Source of the DNA: CAWEPK01 sp963835595 | GTDB taxonomy: Bacteria; Desulfobacterota; Syntrophorhabdia; Syntrophorhabdales; WCHB1-27 | Length of the DNA: 64,000 bases | Assembly: GCA_963835595.1 (NCBI GenBank) | Contig: CAWIGL010000002.1 | Span: forward strand, 1,488,001-1,552,000 | Direction: 5' to 3' | Shown here: piece after piece, positions 1 to 10,394 of the stretch | Position numbering within the stretch: the stretch's first letter is position 1 | Layout of the letters: each line of letters begins with the position of its first letter | Translations under genes and position numbers: made by a program | The notes under the pieces: generated by a model | The model's database searches: none | What the model was told of the DNA's origin: nothing | Seen by the model: only the letters and a program-made list of their open reading frames with translations

Positions 1-37
1 CCGGAGGGGGCGCTCAGCCCCAATAACAGAAAACCCT

Positions 38-67
38 TTGACATTTGATTTACCTTATGTGTAACAT
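38..67 (+). promoter_or_regulatory. candidate sigma-70 promoter of the first lipoprotein gene
   Basis: TTGACA at 38-43 and TAACAT at 62-67 are separated by 18 bases. Transcription would start near base 74, next to the ATG at 75, so the mRNA may be leaderless. Seen by eye only. Confidence 0.5.
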
Positions 68-74
68 AGCCTCT

Positions 75-1304
75 ATGCGTAAGCTGCTGGCGTTGTTCCT
101 TGTCCTGCTCCTTGCTTCGTGCAGCCTGCCCTTCGGTAAGAAGCCACCAAAAGAGGCACAACCGACCAAGACCGAAAAGGGCGAGGTGGTCACGGGAACC
201 GAGCAGCCGAAACCTGGCGACGTAAGGCTCGTCAACGGCATAGAGTATATCTACGCCAGAAACCGCAGGTTCCAGCTCACCCCTTACGAGCCCGAATACG
301 AGTGGGTACGGAAGGACGACTATTCCGCCGGCCTTTTCGACTCGATGACCGACAAGCTGACCGGCAGCAGCGCCGCCAAGAAGGAGCGGGCCGAGATGGA
401 CACCCGCATGGCCAGGCTGGAGGAAAGGCTGAAGCAGAGGAGCACCCCGGCCCAGGGCCGCCCGCCGGCGCAGCAGGCAGGCTTTCAGGGGCCGTACATG
501 GTGGGAAGGCCGGGCGCAGTAGTCGGCTTCACGTTCCCCTCTCCCAAGATGAAGAGGCGCGTCCTCGTCCTGCCCCTTGTCGACCAGACCAACTATAAAG
601 AAGAGCACCTTGAGGAGCTGACAACCAAGAGGCTCCTCTCCCGCCTCGAGGACACGGGCACGATCATCGCCGTCGACCTCCCCAGCCTTGAGCTGACCGG
701 GGACCCCTTAAAGCCCGAGGTCATGCGCTCCCTCTACGACCTCTACGGCATCGAGGCGGTAATAAAGGGGACCCTCTCCGACGTTTACAGCAGCACGTCC
801 AAGATGGACGGCAAGGAAGACAAGGAGGTCTCTTTCGCCCTCTCCAAGATATCCCTCGACATCTACAATACGGAGACGGGCAAACTCCTCCGCCAGCTCT
901 CCGCCCGCAACCCCTTCTATCTCTCCAAAGAGAACGGCGACCTCAGCTCCGAGAAGGCCAAGGTGAGGGCCATCGACCTCGCGATAGAGCTGATGGCCGA
1001 CGACCTCCTCAAGACCCTCCTCAACCTCGACTGGCACGCCCGTGTAGCCTCGGTCGAGAACGACAGGGTCTACATCAACGCGGGCAGGCTGTCCGGCCTG
1101 CAAAAAGGGGATGTCCTGGAGGTGTACGCCCCGGGCGACGCCATCGTAGACAAGACGACGACCCTTACCCTGGGCAGGATAAAGGGGGCTTTCAAGGGGG
1201 AGATAGAGGTAATGGACGTGTTCGGGGTTGACGCCTCCTGGGCGAAGGCCGGCAAGGATACCTCCTTCGGCCCGACAGACCTCGTTTACCTTAAGCAGCG
1301 ATGA
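75..1304 (+). CDS. lipoprotein with CsgG/FlgT-like domains
   Basis: Predicted outer-envelope lipoprotein of about 409 aa. The start at 75 puts a hydrophobic signal (MRKLLALFLVLLLASC) at the N terminus with an LASC lipobox; in-frame starts further upstream at 45 and 57 would add ten or fewer residues. A Pro/Gln/Lys-rich linker follows. The middle part (VLVLPLVDQTNY, later IEAVIKGTLSDVY) resembles the CsgG/TolB-N type fold used by envelope assembly lipoproteins. The C-terminal part (INAGRLSGLQKGDVLEVY, then a short beta-rich tail) resembles the FlgT C-terminal domain. The role is not known; the gene precedes dnaA and ends about 200 bases before it. No Shine-Dalgarno is visible, consistent with a leaderless message. 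Confidence 0.6.
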   Translation: MRKLLALFLVLLLASCSLPFGKKPPKEAQPTKTEKGEVVTGTEQPKPGDVRLVNGIEYIYARNRRFQLTPYEPEYEWVRKDDYSAGLFDSMTDKLTGSSAAKKERAEMDTRMARLEERLKQRSTPAQGRPPAQQAGFQGPYMVGRPGAVVGFTFPSPKMKRRVLVLPLVDQTNYKEEHLEELTTKRLLSRLEDTGTIIAVDLPSLELTGDPLKPEVMRSLYDLYGIEAVIKGTLSDVYSSTSKMDGKEDKEVSFALSKISLDIYNTETGKLLRQLSARNPFYLSKENGDLSSEKAKVRAIDLAIELMADDLLKTLLNLDWHARVASVENDRVYINAGRLSGLQKGDVLEVYAPGDAIVDKTTTLTLGRIKGAFKGEIEVMDVFGVDASWAKAGKDTSFGPTDLVYLKQR

Positions 1305-1388
1305 CCCCGGCCTTTGCCTCTCTCGCGGGCGGGTTGCGGCCGGCCGGCGGCGCCCTTAAAAGCGGCAGTGGGCAGACACCTCAAAAAG

Positions 1389-1459
1389 GAATTGAAAAAA
1401 ACTCTGTTTTGTTGTAAAGTATAGAGTTCAATTCCGCAGGAATCCATAAGTTTTCCACA
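1389..1459 (+). promoter_or_regulatory. AT-rich dnaA upstream region: interrupted inverted repeat and DnaA-box-like site
   Basis: GAATTG (1389-1394) and AACTCT (1400-1405) are matched by AGAGTT (1423-1428) and CAATTC (1429-1434), giving a 12-bp stem broken by a short A bulge. A DnaA-box-like TTTTCCACA lies at 1451-1459. A second identical box precedes dnaN. The segment is markedly AT-rich against a GC-rich background, as expected for an origin or an autoregulated dnaA promoter. A possible promoter is TTGAAA (1393-1398) with TAAAGT (1415-1420). Whether this is oriC itself cannot be decided from this window. Confidence 0.5.
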
Positions 1460-1506
1460 AATGTTGAAAATATGTTGAAATCGATTCGATAAAAGGCACG
1501 ATTTGC

Positions 1507-2823
1507 ATGGACGACGTTTGCTCGCAGATAAAGCTTCGCCTTGCGAAGGTAATGAGCGAGGACAATTTCAAGACCTGGATCGAGCCCCTCAAAATCAAGG
1601 AGTGCAAGGGCGGCGTTTGCTCTGTGATCGTTCCAAACGCCTTCTTCCGCGACTGGATTATCGAGAACTTCGAGCCTCTATTCAGGTCGATCCTCAAAGA
1701 GGCGGCCGGGGCTGAGACGCGGGTCGAATACCTCCTTGAAAAAGAGGAAGTGCGCGCGGAGAAAAAGAACGTGCCCCTCAAGAAGCACGCGGCCTCCGGC
1801 TTGTTCAAGCCGAGGTATACCTTTGAGAACTTCGTAGTGGGCGAGAGCAACCAGTTCGCCAGCGCCGCGTGCCTGGCCGTCGCCAACAACCCCGGCAAGG
1901 TCTATAATCCGCTCTTTATCTATGGCGGTGTCGGCCTCGGGAAGACGCACCTCCTTAACGCCATCGGCAATTTTCTCGTTGCGCGCCCAGGCGGTGGGAT
2001 CGGCCGCATGTCGTATATCACCGCCGAGGAGTTTACGAACGACCTGATAAACTCCCTCCGCTTCGAGAAGATGGAAGATTTCAGGAACAGGTTCCGGAAG
2101 ATGGATGTCTTACTCATTGATGACATACAGTTCATAGCGGGCAAGGAGAGGACTCAGGCGGAGTTTTTCCACACCTTCAACGCTCTATACGACAACGCGA
2201 GGCAGATCGTCGTGACGAGCGACAAGTTCCCGAAGGACATCCCCAACTTCGAGGAGAGGCTGCGCACCCGCTTCGAATGGGGCCTGATCGCCGACATCCA
2301 GCCGCCGGACTTTGAGACGAAGGTCGCGATCCTTAATAAAAAGGCTGAGATGGAGAACGTAACGCTGCCCCAGGAGGTTGCTTTCTATCTTGCTTCAAAT
2401 ATCGAGCACAATATCCGGGTCCTCGAAGGCTCTCTTATACGCCTCGGCGCGTTCGCCTCGCTACGCAACATCCCCATAACCATATCCCTTGCTAGGGAGG
2501 TAATGGGAAATATCTTCGCGGACAAGAAAAAAGAGATTACAATAGATATGATCATCAAGGAAGTCGCGTCGTACTTCTCTGTGAAGGTATCCGACCTCAA
2601 GTCGGCCAAGCGCATAAAATCGATCATGTTCCCTAGGCAGGTCGCTATTTTCCTGTCAAGGAAGCTGACGACCGGCTCCCTTGTAAGTATAGGCGAGAAA
2701 TTCGGCGGCAAGGACCACGCAACGGTAATCCACTCCGTCAAGAAGGTCGAGGAGACTATGGACGCACGCAAGGATATTAAAGATACTGTGGAAAAGATTG
2801 AAGGGCGGATCAAATCTACATGA
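1507..2823 (+). CDS. dnaA: chromosomal replication initiator DnaA
   Basis: Replication initiator ATPase, 438 aa, close to the usual length. Domain I occupies about residues 1-75. The AAA+ core carries Walker A GGVGLGKT at 140-147 and Walker B LLIDDIQF. The C-terminal domain IV has the box-recognition helix around DHATVIHSVKK. It binds DnaA boxes and melts oriC. dnaN and gyrB follow in the classical origin order. The ATG at 1507 starts the conserved domain I without any extra N-terminal sequence; the ribosome site is weak. Confidence 0.97.
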   Translation: MDDVCSQIKLRLAKVMSEDNFKTWIEPLKIKECKGGVCSVIVPNAFFRDWIIENFEPLFRSILKEAAGAETRVEYLLEKEEVRAEKKNVPLKKHAASGLFKPRYTFENFVVGESNQFASAACLAVANNPGKVYNPLFIYGGVGLGKTHLLNAIGNFLVARPGGGIGRMSYITAEEFTNDLINSLRFEKMEDFRNRFRKMDVLLIDDIQFIAGKERTQAEFFHTFNALYDNARQIVVTSDKFPKDIPNFEERLRTRFEWGLIADIQPPDFETKVAILNKKAEMENVTLPQEVAFYLASNIEHNIRVLEGSLIRLGAFASLRNIPITISLAREVMGNIFADKKKEITIDMIIKEVASYFSVKVSDLKSAKRIKSIMFPRQVAIFLSRKLTTGSLVSIGEKFGGKDHATVIHSVKKVEETMDARKDIKDTVEKIEGRIKST

Positions 2824-2896
2824 GTCTACCGGCTCTCAACAGGAGAAGCAACAGTATGACGTATTCTTTTTCTTTTCCTTTCCAGGTCAAGGCAGG

Positions 2897-2905
2897 TTTT
2901 CCACA
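2897..2905 (+). promoter_or_regulatory. DnaA-box-like site upstream of dnaN
   Basis: TTTTCCACA followed by AATG matches the box at 1451-1459 exactly. It lies in the 119-base gap between dnaA and dnaN, which also holds an AGGAG ribosome site before the dnaN ATG. A role in origin function or dnaA/dnaN autoregulation is inferred. Confidence 0.5.
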
Positions 2906-2942
2906 AATGAACACCCCTTATGAGTACGTATAAGGAGATAAT

Positions 2943-4028
2943 ATGAATATAGTAATAGAAAAAGCACTCCTTGTCGCCCCCCTCGCAAAGCTTGTCAGCA
3001 TTACCGAGCACCGCTCCATCATGCCCATCCTGTCGAACATCCTTATCTCGTTCTCCCGGGAGTATATCGATGTCTATTCGACGGACCTTGAGCTAAGCGC
3101 GATCGGCCATGTAGAGCACCAGGGAGAGGTGGAGAAGCGGATAGTGGTGCACGGGAGGAAGTTCCTTGAGATATTGAGGGAGATGGACCCGGAGGCTATA
3201 GACCTGGAGATTGCCGATAACACGATGACTATGCGGCAGAGACACGCGGAATTCGTGCTGAGCCTCCAGGACCCGGAGGAATTTCCCGACGTGAAGGAGA
3301 TAACGGGCTCGGAAGAGTTTTCCGTCTCCGGTGCGGACTTCCTTGAGATGCTCGACAAGGTGAGCTTCGCTATATCGTCCGACGAGACGCGGTATATCCT
3401 GACCGGCATGTATATTGTAGGGACGGACGGCCGCATATCCGTCGTAGGGACGGACGGCTTCAGGATGGCCCTCTACCAGCACGAAATCGAAGGGCTGAAG
3501 GGCTTTCCCGGCATTATTATACCAAAGAGGTCGATTGCCGAGATCGGCAAGATGGTTGCCGAGGACGATCGCGTAAAGGTCGTAGTCGGCGAGAAGCACA
3601 TCCAGTTCAGCACGCCTTCCGTGACGGTCGTCTCGCGCCTCCTCGAAGGGAGTTTCCCCGACTATGAGAATGTAGTGCCGAGGAGCAATACGAATATCCT
3701 CACGGTCGACAAGACGAAGCTTATCAGGGGCCTTCGGAAGGTGGCGACGATCATCAGCAAGTCAGAGCCGATAAAGGTAACGTTCACGGAAGGTGCTATG
3801 GAGATAGAGACGGAGTCCGAGGTGGGCCGCGCAAAAGAAGTCCTCGATGTCGATTACAAGGGGGAGAGTTTGAGCATGAACTTCAACGTCCGGTTTCTGA
3901 TGGACGTGGCAAGCCATATAGACGGGGAGACGATCGTCATCAGGGCGCCTTCTACGTACGGCGCCGTCCTTTTCGAGGGAGAGAACGAAGAGCGTTATAA
4001 GAATATCGTCATGCCGATAAGGGTTTAA
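2943..4028 (+). CDS. dnaN: DNA polymerase III sliding clamp (beta subunit)
   Basis: Ring-shaped processivity factor, 361 aa, slightly shorter than the usual ~370. Three repeated clamp domains can be followed (N-terminal LAKLVSITEHRSIMPILSN, central VSGADFLEMLDKVSFAIS, C-terminal MNFNVRFLMDVASHI), ending in the typical NIVMPIRV tail. The start is set by an AAGGAG site 5-10 bases upstream. It follows dnaA and is separated from gyrB by only two bases, so it is probably cotranscribed with gyrB. Confidence 0.96.
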   Translation: MNIVIEKALLVAPLAKLVSITEHRSIMPILSNILISFSREYIDVYSTDLELSAIGHVEHQGEVEKRIVVHGRKFLEILREMDPEAIDLEIADNTMTMRQRHAEFVLSLQDPEEFPDVKEITGSEEFSVSGADFLEMLDKVSFAISSDETRYILTGMYIVGTDGRISVVGTDGFRMALYQHEIEGLKGFPGIIIPKRSIAEIGKMVAEDDRVKVVVGEKHIQFSTPSVTVVSRLLEGSFPDYENVVPRSNTNILTVDKTKLIRGLRKVATIISKSEPIKVTFTEGAMEIETESEVGRAKEVLDVDYKGESLSMNFNVRFLMDVASHIDGETIVIRAPSTYGAVLFEGENEERYKNIVMPIRV

Positions 4029-4030
4029 AG

Positions 4031-6379
4031 ATGAAAGAATACGGTGCAGACAGCATAAAGGTGCTCGACGGGCTGAACGCGGTCCGGAAGGTGCCATCGA
4101 TGTACATAGGCAACACGGGCGTTGAGGGACTCCACCACCTCGTATATGAGCTTGTCGACAACAGCGTTGACGAGGCGCTGGAGGGCCATTGCGACAGGAT
4201 CTCCGTGACGATCCACAGGGACAACAGCGTCTCGGTTGAGGACAACGGCAGGGGCATCCCCGTCGAGCTCCACAGCGACAACATGTCGGCCCTGGAGATC
4301 GTCCTCACGAAGCTCCACGCGGGGGGCAAGTTCGACAAGGACAGCTACAAGTTTTCCGCAGGGCTGCACGGCGTGGGCCTCTCCGTCGTCAACGCCCTCT
4401 CCGAGTACCTTGAGGTAGAGGTGCGCAGGGGCGGCAAGGTCCACTCCCAGCGCTACGAGCGGGGGGAGAAGGTAACCGAGATCAAAGTCATCGGCGACAC
4501 GACGAAGTCGGGGACGAAGGTCCACTTCAGGCCGGACGCGGAGCTTTTCGAGTCGATCGAGTTCAGCTACGACATCCTCGTCCAGCGCATGAGGGAGATA
4601 TCCTTTCTGAACAACGGCATTTATATAATGCTCATCGACGAGCGCAAGGCCGCCAGGCAGGAGTTCAAGTACACAGGCGGCATAGGCGCCTTTGTCTCCT
4701 ACCTTAACCGGAACAAGGAGATGCTTTTCGCAGAGCCGATATACATAACGGGGGTGCGCCCCGGCCTCGATTTCTTCGAGGCGGCCATCCAGTACAACGA
4801 CGGCTACAACGAGGGCATATACAGCTTCGTGAACAACGTCAGCACCCACGAGGGCGGCTCGCACGTGGCAGGCTTCCGGTCGGCCCTCACGCGGTGCATA
4901 AACAATTTCGGGGAGCAGAAGAAGCTCATCAAGGAGAACCTCTCCGGAGACGACGTAAAGGAAGGCCTCGTAGCAGTCGTCAACATAAAGATACAGAACC
5001 CCCAGTTCGAGGGGCAGACCAAATCGAAGCTGGGAAACAGCGAGATCAAGGGCCTCGTCGAGAACGTCATGAACCAGCAGCTCGCCGAGTACTTCGAGAT
5101 GAACGAGGGCGTGGCGAAGGTCATCATCGGCAAGGCGATCGACGCGAAAAGGGCGCGGGAGGCGGCTAAGAAGGCGAAGGAGCTGATAAAGAGCAAGAGC
5201 GCCTTCGAGACGGGCATCCTGCCGGGGAAGCTCGCCGACTGCCAGGAGTCGGACCCCGAGTTCAGGGAGCTTTACATCGTCGAGGGCGATTCCGCCGGCG
5301 GCTCCGCCAAGCAGGGGCGCGACAGGAAGACCCAGGCCATCCTGCCCCTTAAAGGGAAGATACTCAACGTGGAGAAGGCGCGGGAAGAGAAGGTGCTCTC
5401 GAACCAGGAGATCAAGGCGATCTACCTCGCCCTGGGCATCAGCTCGAACGGGATAGGCGGCCTGCGCTACAAGAAGGTCATGATCATGACCGATGCGGAC
5501 GTCGACGGCTCCCACATCAGGACCCTGCTCCTGACGCTCTTCTACAGGAAGATGCCGGAGCTGATCGAGAGGGGATACCTCTACATCGCCCAGCCGCCCC
5601 TTTACAAGGTGACGACGGGGGGCAAAGAGGTCTACATGAAGGACGACGAGGAGTTCGAGCGGTTCGTCATGCAGAGGAGCATGGAAAAGGTGAAGTGCTT
5701 CATCCGCGACAGGGAGATAGGCCGCGAGCGCCTGAAAGACGACCTGGAGAACGTCCGCAGCGTCGAGAAGTACCTGGCCGAGATGGAAAAGCTCGACATC
5801 AACAAGACATTGATTTTGTCCCTCTTCAATGCAGATATTTATAGAAGGGAAGACTTTGAGAGTCCCGACAAGCTCCTGGCCCTGAAAGAGCGCCTGGTCA
5901 ACCAGGGATACGGCGCCGAAGTATCTCCCGACCCGGAGCACAACCTCTATATCCTGAACATCCGCAACGCGAAGACGGGGCGCGAGCACGTTGTCGACTA
6001 TGAGTTCTGCAGCCAGGAGGACTACAGGGGGTATTACCGCGTCTACAGGCGGATCGCGGCCTACTACGAGGAGGAGATAAGGGTGCTCAACAAGGACGGG
6101 ACGGTCCGGACCACGAACGCCCAGGACTTCCTCGCCTTCGTCAACGACAAGGGAAAGGAAGGCATAACGATCCAGCGGTACAAAGGCCTGGGCGAGATGA
6201 ACCCGGAGCAGCTCTGGACGACGACGATGGACCCGGCGCGGCGGACGCTCGTGCGGGTCTCCATAGACGACGCGATCCTTGCCGACCAGATGTTCACGAT
6301 ACTCATGGGGACCAACATCGAATCGAGGCGGGCCTTCATCGAGGACAACGCGGTAGATGTCAGAAACCTTGATATATGA
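4031..6379 (+). CDS. gyrB: DNA gyrase subunit B
   Basis: ATPase subunit of type II topoisomerase, 782 aa. GHKL ATPase motifs are present (ELVDNSVDEA near residue 40, DNGRGIP, and the lid segment ending GLHGVGLSVVNALS). The Toprim domain has EGDSAGGSAKQGRD near residue 418 and the DADVDG metal site near 488. The C terminus carries the conserved QRYKGLGEMNPEQLW segment. It introduces negative supercoils together with GyrA, which is not in this window. The stop overlaps the coaE start (ATGA), indicating translational coupling. Confidence 0.96.
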   Translation: MKEYGADSIKVLDGLNAVRKVPSMYIGNTGVEGLHHLVYELVDNSVDEALEGHCDRISVTIHRDNSVSVEDNGRGIPVELHSDNMSALEIVLTKLHAGGKFDKDSYKFSAGLHGVGLSVVNALSEYLEVEVRRGGKVHSQRYERGEKVTEIKVIGDTTKSGTKVHFRPDAELFESIEFSYDILVQRMREISFLNNGIYIMLIDERKAARQEFKYTGGIGAFVSYLNRNKEMLFAEPIYITGVRPGLDFFEAAIQYNDGYNEGIYSFVNNVSTHEGGSHVAGFRSALTRCINNFGEQKKLIKENLSGDDVKEGLVAVVNIKIQNPQFEGQTKSKLGNSEIKGLVENVMNQQLAEYFEMNEGVAKVIIGKAIDAKRAREAAKKAKELIKSKSAFETGILPGKLADCQESDPEFRELYIVEGDSAGGSAKQGRDRKTQAILPLKGKILNVEKAREEKVLSNQEIKAIYLALGISSNGIGGLRYKKVMIMTDADVDGSHIRTLLLTLFYRKMPELIERGYLYIAQPPLYKVTTGGKEVYMKDDEEFERFVMQRSMEKVKCFIRDREIGRERLKDDLENVRSVEKYLAEMEKLDINKTLILSLFNADIYRREDFESPDKLLALKERLVNQGYGAEVSPDPEHNLYILNIRNAKTGREHVVDYEFCSQEDYRGYYRVYRRIAAYYEEEIRVLNKDGTVRTTNAQDFLAFVNDKGKEGITIQRYKGLGEMNPEQLWTTTMDPARRTLVRVSIDDAILADQMFTILMGTNIESRRAFIEDNAVDVRNLDI

Positions 6380-6981
6380 CCCTTATCGGTTTGACCGGTA
6401 TAATGGGCAGCGGCAAGAGCACCGTCGCCGCGCTGCTCAGAAGGCGGGGCTTCGAAGTAATCGACCTCGACGCAGTCGCGAAGGATAGTCTCAGCCGGAA
6501 AGAAACGCTGGAAGATATCAAGGAGGCCTTCGGACCGCAGTACGTCGCGTCCGGACACGCGGACGTGGAGGGACTCCGGAAGGTCGCTTTCAGCGAAGGG
6601 CATTTGCGGGTGCTTGAGGCGATCCTACACCCCCGCATCAGGGAGGAGGTCCGGCGCATGATCGCCGGCCTGAAGGAAAAGGGCGCGCCAATCGTCTTCA
6701 TCGAGCACCCCCTCCTCTTCGAAGTGGGGTTTTACCGGCGCCTCGACGCGATCGTCCTTGTCGCCGCGCCGATGGACGTTATCCGGGAAAGGCTCGTCAA
6801 AAGGGGGATGGACCCGGAGGATATCGAAAGGAGGCTCTCCTTTCAGGTGTCCCTGGAGAAGAAAAAGAAAATGGCGCACTACATCATCGACAACAGCGGG
6901 ACGGAGGATATGCTTGAGGCACAGATCGACGCCCTTCTGGAAAAGATAACTAAGCAGGAGGTAATCATAAGATGTATCTGA
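6376..6981 (+). CDS. coaE: dephospho-CoA kinase
   Basis: Last step of coenzyme A synthesis: phosphorylation of dephospho-CoA at the ribose 3' hydroxyl. The 201 aa match the family length. The P-loop GIMGSGKST sits near the N terminus, followed by the VIDLDAVAKD segment; LHPRIREEV and the distal VKRGMDPEDIERRL region are typical CoaE. It overlaps gyrB upstream and rho downstream, so it lies in a tightly coupled unit. Confidence 0.93.
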   Translation: MTLIGLTGIMGSGKSTVAALLRRRGFEVIDLDAVAKDSLSRKETLEDIKEAFGPQYVASGHADVEGLRKVAFSEGHLRVLEAILHPRIREEVRRMIAGLKEKGAPIVFIEHPLLFEVGFYRRLDAIVLVAAPMDVIRERLVKRGMDPEDIERRLSFQVSLEKKKKMAHYIIDNSGTEDMLEAQIDALLEKITKQEVIIRCI

Positions 6982-8225
6982 ACGAGCTAAAGAGGAAGAA
7001 GATCGGGGATCTCACGCATATAGCGAAGGAGCTGGCCGTGGAGAACGCGACGGGGCTGAGGAAGCAGGAATTGATTTTTGCCATCCTCCAGTCCCTCGTC
7101 GAGAAAAACGAGCTCATCCACGGCGAGGGGATTCTGGAGATCCTCCCGGAGGGATTCGGCTTCCTCAGATCGACGGACTCCAACTACCTGCCGGGGCCTG
7201 ACGACATCTACGTCTCCCCGTCGCAGATAAAGAGGTTCGGCCTGCGGACCGGCGACACCATCGCCGGCCAGATAAGGCCGCCGAAGGACAACGAGAAGTA
7301 CTTCGCCCTCCTCAAGATCGAGAAGATCAACTTCGACGACCCCGAGATAGCGAAGGACAAGATCATCTTCGATAACCTCACGCCTATATACCCGTGCGAG
7401 CGGATAGTGCTGGAGACGACAGGCAACAGGCTGTCCTCCCGCGTTATGGACCTTTTCACGCCCATAGGCAAGGGCCAGAGGGGTCTCATAGTCGCCCCGC
7501 CCCGGACCGGCAAGACGATGCTCCTGCAGGGGCTGGCGAACAGCATCACCTCGAACCACCAGGAGATATACCTGATCGTGCTGCTCATCGACGAGCGGCC
7601 GGAGGAGGTCACGGACATGGAGCGCTCGGTCAACGGCGAGGTCATCAGCTCGACCTTCGACGAGCCGGCGACGCGCCACGTCCAGGTCGCGGAGATCGTC
7701 ATAGAGAAGGCGAAGAGGCTCGTAGAGCACAAAAAAGACGTCGTGATCCTGCTCGACAGCATAACGAGGCTCGCCCGCGCCTACAACACGGTAGTCCCGA
7801 GCAGCGGCAAGATACTGTCGGGCGGCATCGACGCGTCCGCCATGCAGAAGCCGAAGCGCTTCTTCGGGGCGGCCAGGAAGATCGAAGAGGGCGGGAGCCT
7901 CACCATCATAGCAACGGCCCTGATCGACACGGGCAGCAGGATGGACGAGGTCATCTTCGAGGAGTTCAAGGGGACGGGCAACTCGGAGATCTACCTCGAC
8001 CGCAAGCTGACGGAGAAGAGGGTATTCCCCTCCATCGACATCAACAAGTCGGGCACGAGGAAAGAGGAGCTTCTCGTCGCCAACGGGGACCTGTCGCGCA
8101 TATGGCTCCTTCGCAAGGTCTTGCAGCCGATGAACACGGTGGAATCGATGGAGTTCCTGCTCGAAAAGCTCTCCGATACGGAGTCGAATAAAGACTTCCT
8201 CAACTCGATGAGCCGGAGCGCATGA
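6972..8225 (+). CDS. rho: transcription termination factor Rho
   Basis: Hexameric RNA helicase that ends transcription, 417 aa. It has the N-terminal Rho domain, a cold-shock-like RNA-binding domain (GILEILPEGFGFLRS), Walker A in APPRTGKTMLLQ and the downstream LLIDERPEEVTDM and ARAYNTVVPSSGK segments. The short version without an insertion domain is seen. An AGGAGG site precedes the ATG at 6972, and the start overlaps coaE. Confidence 0.96.
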   Translation: MYLNELKRKKIGDLTHIAKELAVENATGLRKQELIFAILQSLVEKNELIHGEGILEILPEGFGFLRSTDSNYLPGPDDIYVSPSQIKRFGLRTGDTIAGQIRPPKDNEKYFALLKIEKINFDDPEIAKDKIIFDNLTPIYPCERIVLETTGNRLSSRVMDLFTPIGKGQRGLIVAPPRTGKTMLLQGLANSITSNHQEIYLIVLLIDERPEEVTDMERSVNGEVISSTFDEPATRHVQVAEIVIEKAKRLVEHKKDVVILLDSITRLARAYNTVVPSSGKILSGGIDASAMQKPKRFFGAARKIEEGGSLTIIATALIDTGSRMDEVIFEEFKGTGNSEIYLDRKLTEKRVFPSIDINKSGTRKEELLVANGDLSRIWLLRKVLQPMNTVESMEFLLEKLSDTESNKDFLNSMSRSA

Positions 8226-8277
8226 GGGCCGGGTGCGAACCATACCCGCCCCCGTGTTAATTTTACAGGAGGACCAG

Positions 8278-8491
8278 ATGAAGGAGAAGATTCACCCGGA
8301 GCTGAAAAAGGCCCAGGTCAGGTGCGCCTGCGGCAACACGTTCGAGACGCTCTCCACGAAAGAGAAGATCAACGTCGAGATTGCGCGAAGTGCCACCCGA
8401 TCTTCACGGGGCGCGAGAAGCTGCGCGACTCGGCCGGCCGCGTCGAGAAGTTCGAGAGAAAGTACGGCAAGAGGGTGCCCAAGGATAAGGA

Positions 8492-8495
<4 letters not shown>
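8278..8495 (+). CDS. rpmE: 50S ribosomal protein L31 (frameshifted in this sequence)
   Basis: Zinc-ribbon (Cys-containing) form of L31. It starts MKEKIHPELKKAQVRCACGNTF after an AGGAGG site. Near 8382 the reading frame breaks: VEI should continue into CAKCHPIFTGREKLRD, which is found in another frame and ends with KRVPKDKE at 8495. One T missing from an ATTTGC context restores the gene. Because both halves are fully conserved, a sequencing error is likelier than a pseudogene. It sits between rho and prfA and overlaps prfA by ATGA. Confidence 0.85.
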
Positions 8496-9559
<1,064 letters not shown>

Positions 9560-9563
9560 AGCC

Positions 9564-10394
9564 TTGCGCATCAAGGAGATGCTTCGATCGGAAAATAAGC
9601 TGCCGAGGGTCGATCTCGTTGCGATCGTCTCGTTTGCCCTGGGCCTCACCCCCGAAGGGGTGATGGCAGCGCCGGAGCGCGTCCTCGATGCATCCGAGGC
9701 GGAGACGATAGAGCGGCTGATAGGAGAACGGCGCCACGGGAGGCCCCTTGCGTATATCACCAACCGGCGGGAGTTTTTCTCGGAGACGTTCTACGTGGAC
9801 GAGCGCGTCCTCATACCGAGGCCGGAGACGGAGCTTCTCGTCGAAGAGGCGATGAAGATCGTAAGGCGGAAAGGCCCCCCGGCCGTCCTCGACATGGGGA
9901 CGGGGTCGGGCATCATAGGGATACTGCTGGCGAAAGCGGGCGCAGGGTCCGTCCTGTGCGTCGATATCTCGCCTGACGCCCTCGCCGTGGCGGACAAAAA
10001 CGCAAGGGCCTTGGGCGTCCGGGACAGGCTGGACTTCGCAGCCTCGGATTTGTTCTCTGCGCTGAAAGGAAGGGTGTCCTTCGACCTCATCTGCGCAAAC
10101 CTCCCATACGTGGCCGCTTCCGAGTGGGAAGGGCTGATGGAGGACGTGAAGGGGTTCGAGCCGAAGGGGGCGCTCGTCGCGGGGCCGGCGGGGACGGAGA
10201 GCTATGAAAGGCTCATCGCCGATGCGCCGGGCCGCCTCGCGGAAGGCGGCTCGCTCCTTCTTGAGATAGGCGGGGAGGCCCAGGCCGCATCGTTGGGCGC
10301 GCTCCTTAGAGATGCAGGGTTCGGGACTGCCGTGTCGCGCGACCTTGCGGGGCGCGAGAGGCTTTTGAGAGGGTCATGGAAAAGTTCGTCATAG
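9564..10394 (+). CDS. prmC: release factor glutamine methyltransferase
   Basis: N5-glutamine methyltransferase acting on the GGQ motif of release factors. The N-terminal helical domain is followed by a SAM-binding fold (VLDMGTGSGIIGILLA) and FYVDERVLIPRPETELLVEEA, the usual HemK signature. The catalytic motif reads NLPY instead of the more common NPPY. The start at 9564 is a TTG; an ATG at 9579 is an alternative. The gene overlaps murA by 19 bases. Confidence 0.92.
   Translation: MRIKEMLRSENKLPRVDLVAIVSFALGLTPEGVMAAPERVLDASEAETIERLIGERRHGRPLAYITNRREFFSETFYVDERVLIPRPETELLVEEAMKIVRRKGPPAVLDMGTGSGIIGILLAKAGAGSVLCVDISPDALAVADKNARALGVRDRLDFAASDLFSALKGRVSFDLICANLPYVAASEWEGLMEDVKGFEPKGALVAGPAGTESYERLIADAPGRLAEGGSLLLEIGGEAQAASLGALLRDAGFGTAVSRDLAGRERLLRGSWKSSS

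Noticed and set aside
4025..5989. Long antisense reading frame opposite gyrB
   Set aside because: It mirrors codon structure of a GC-rich gene. Its composition (runs of Leu, Val, Arg, Asp) is typical of a shadow frame and it has no ribosome site.
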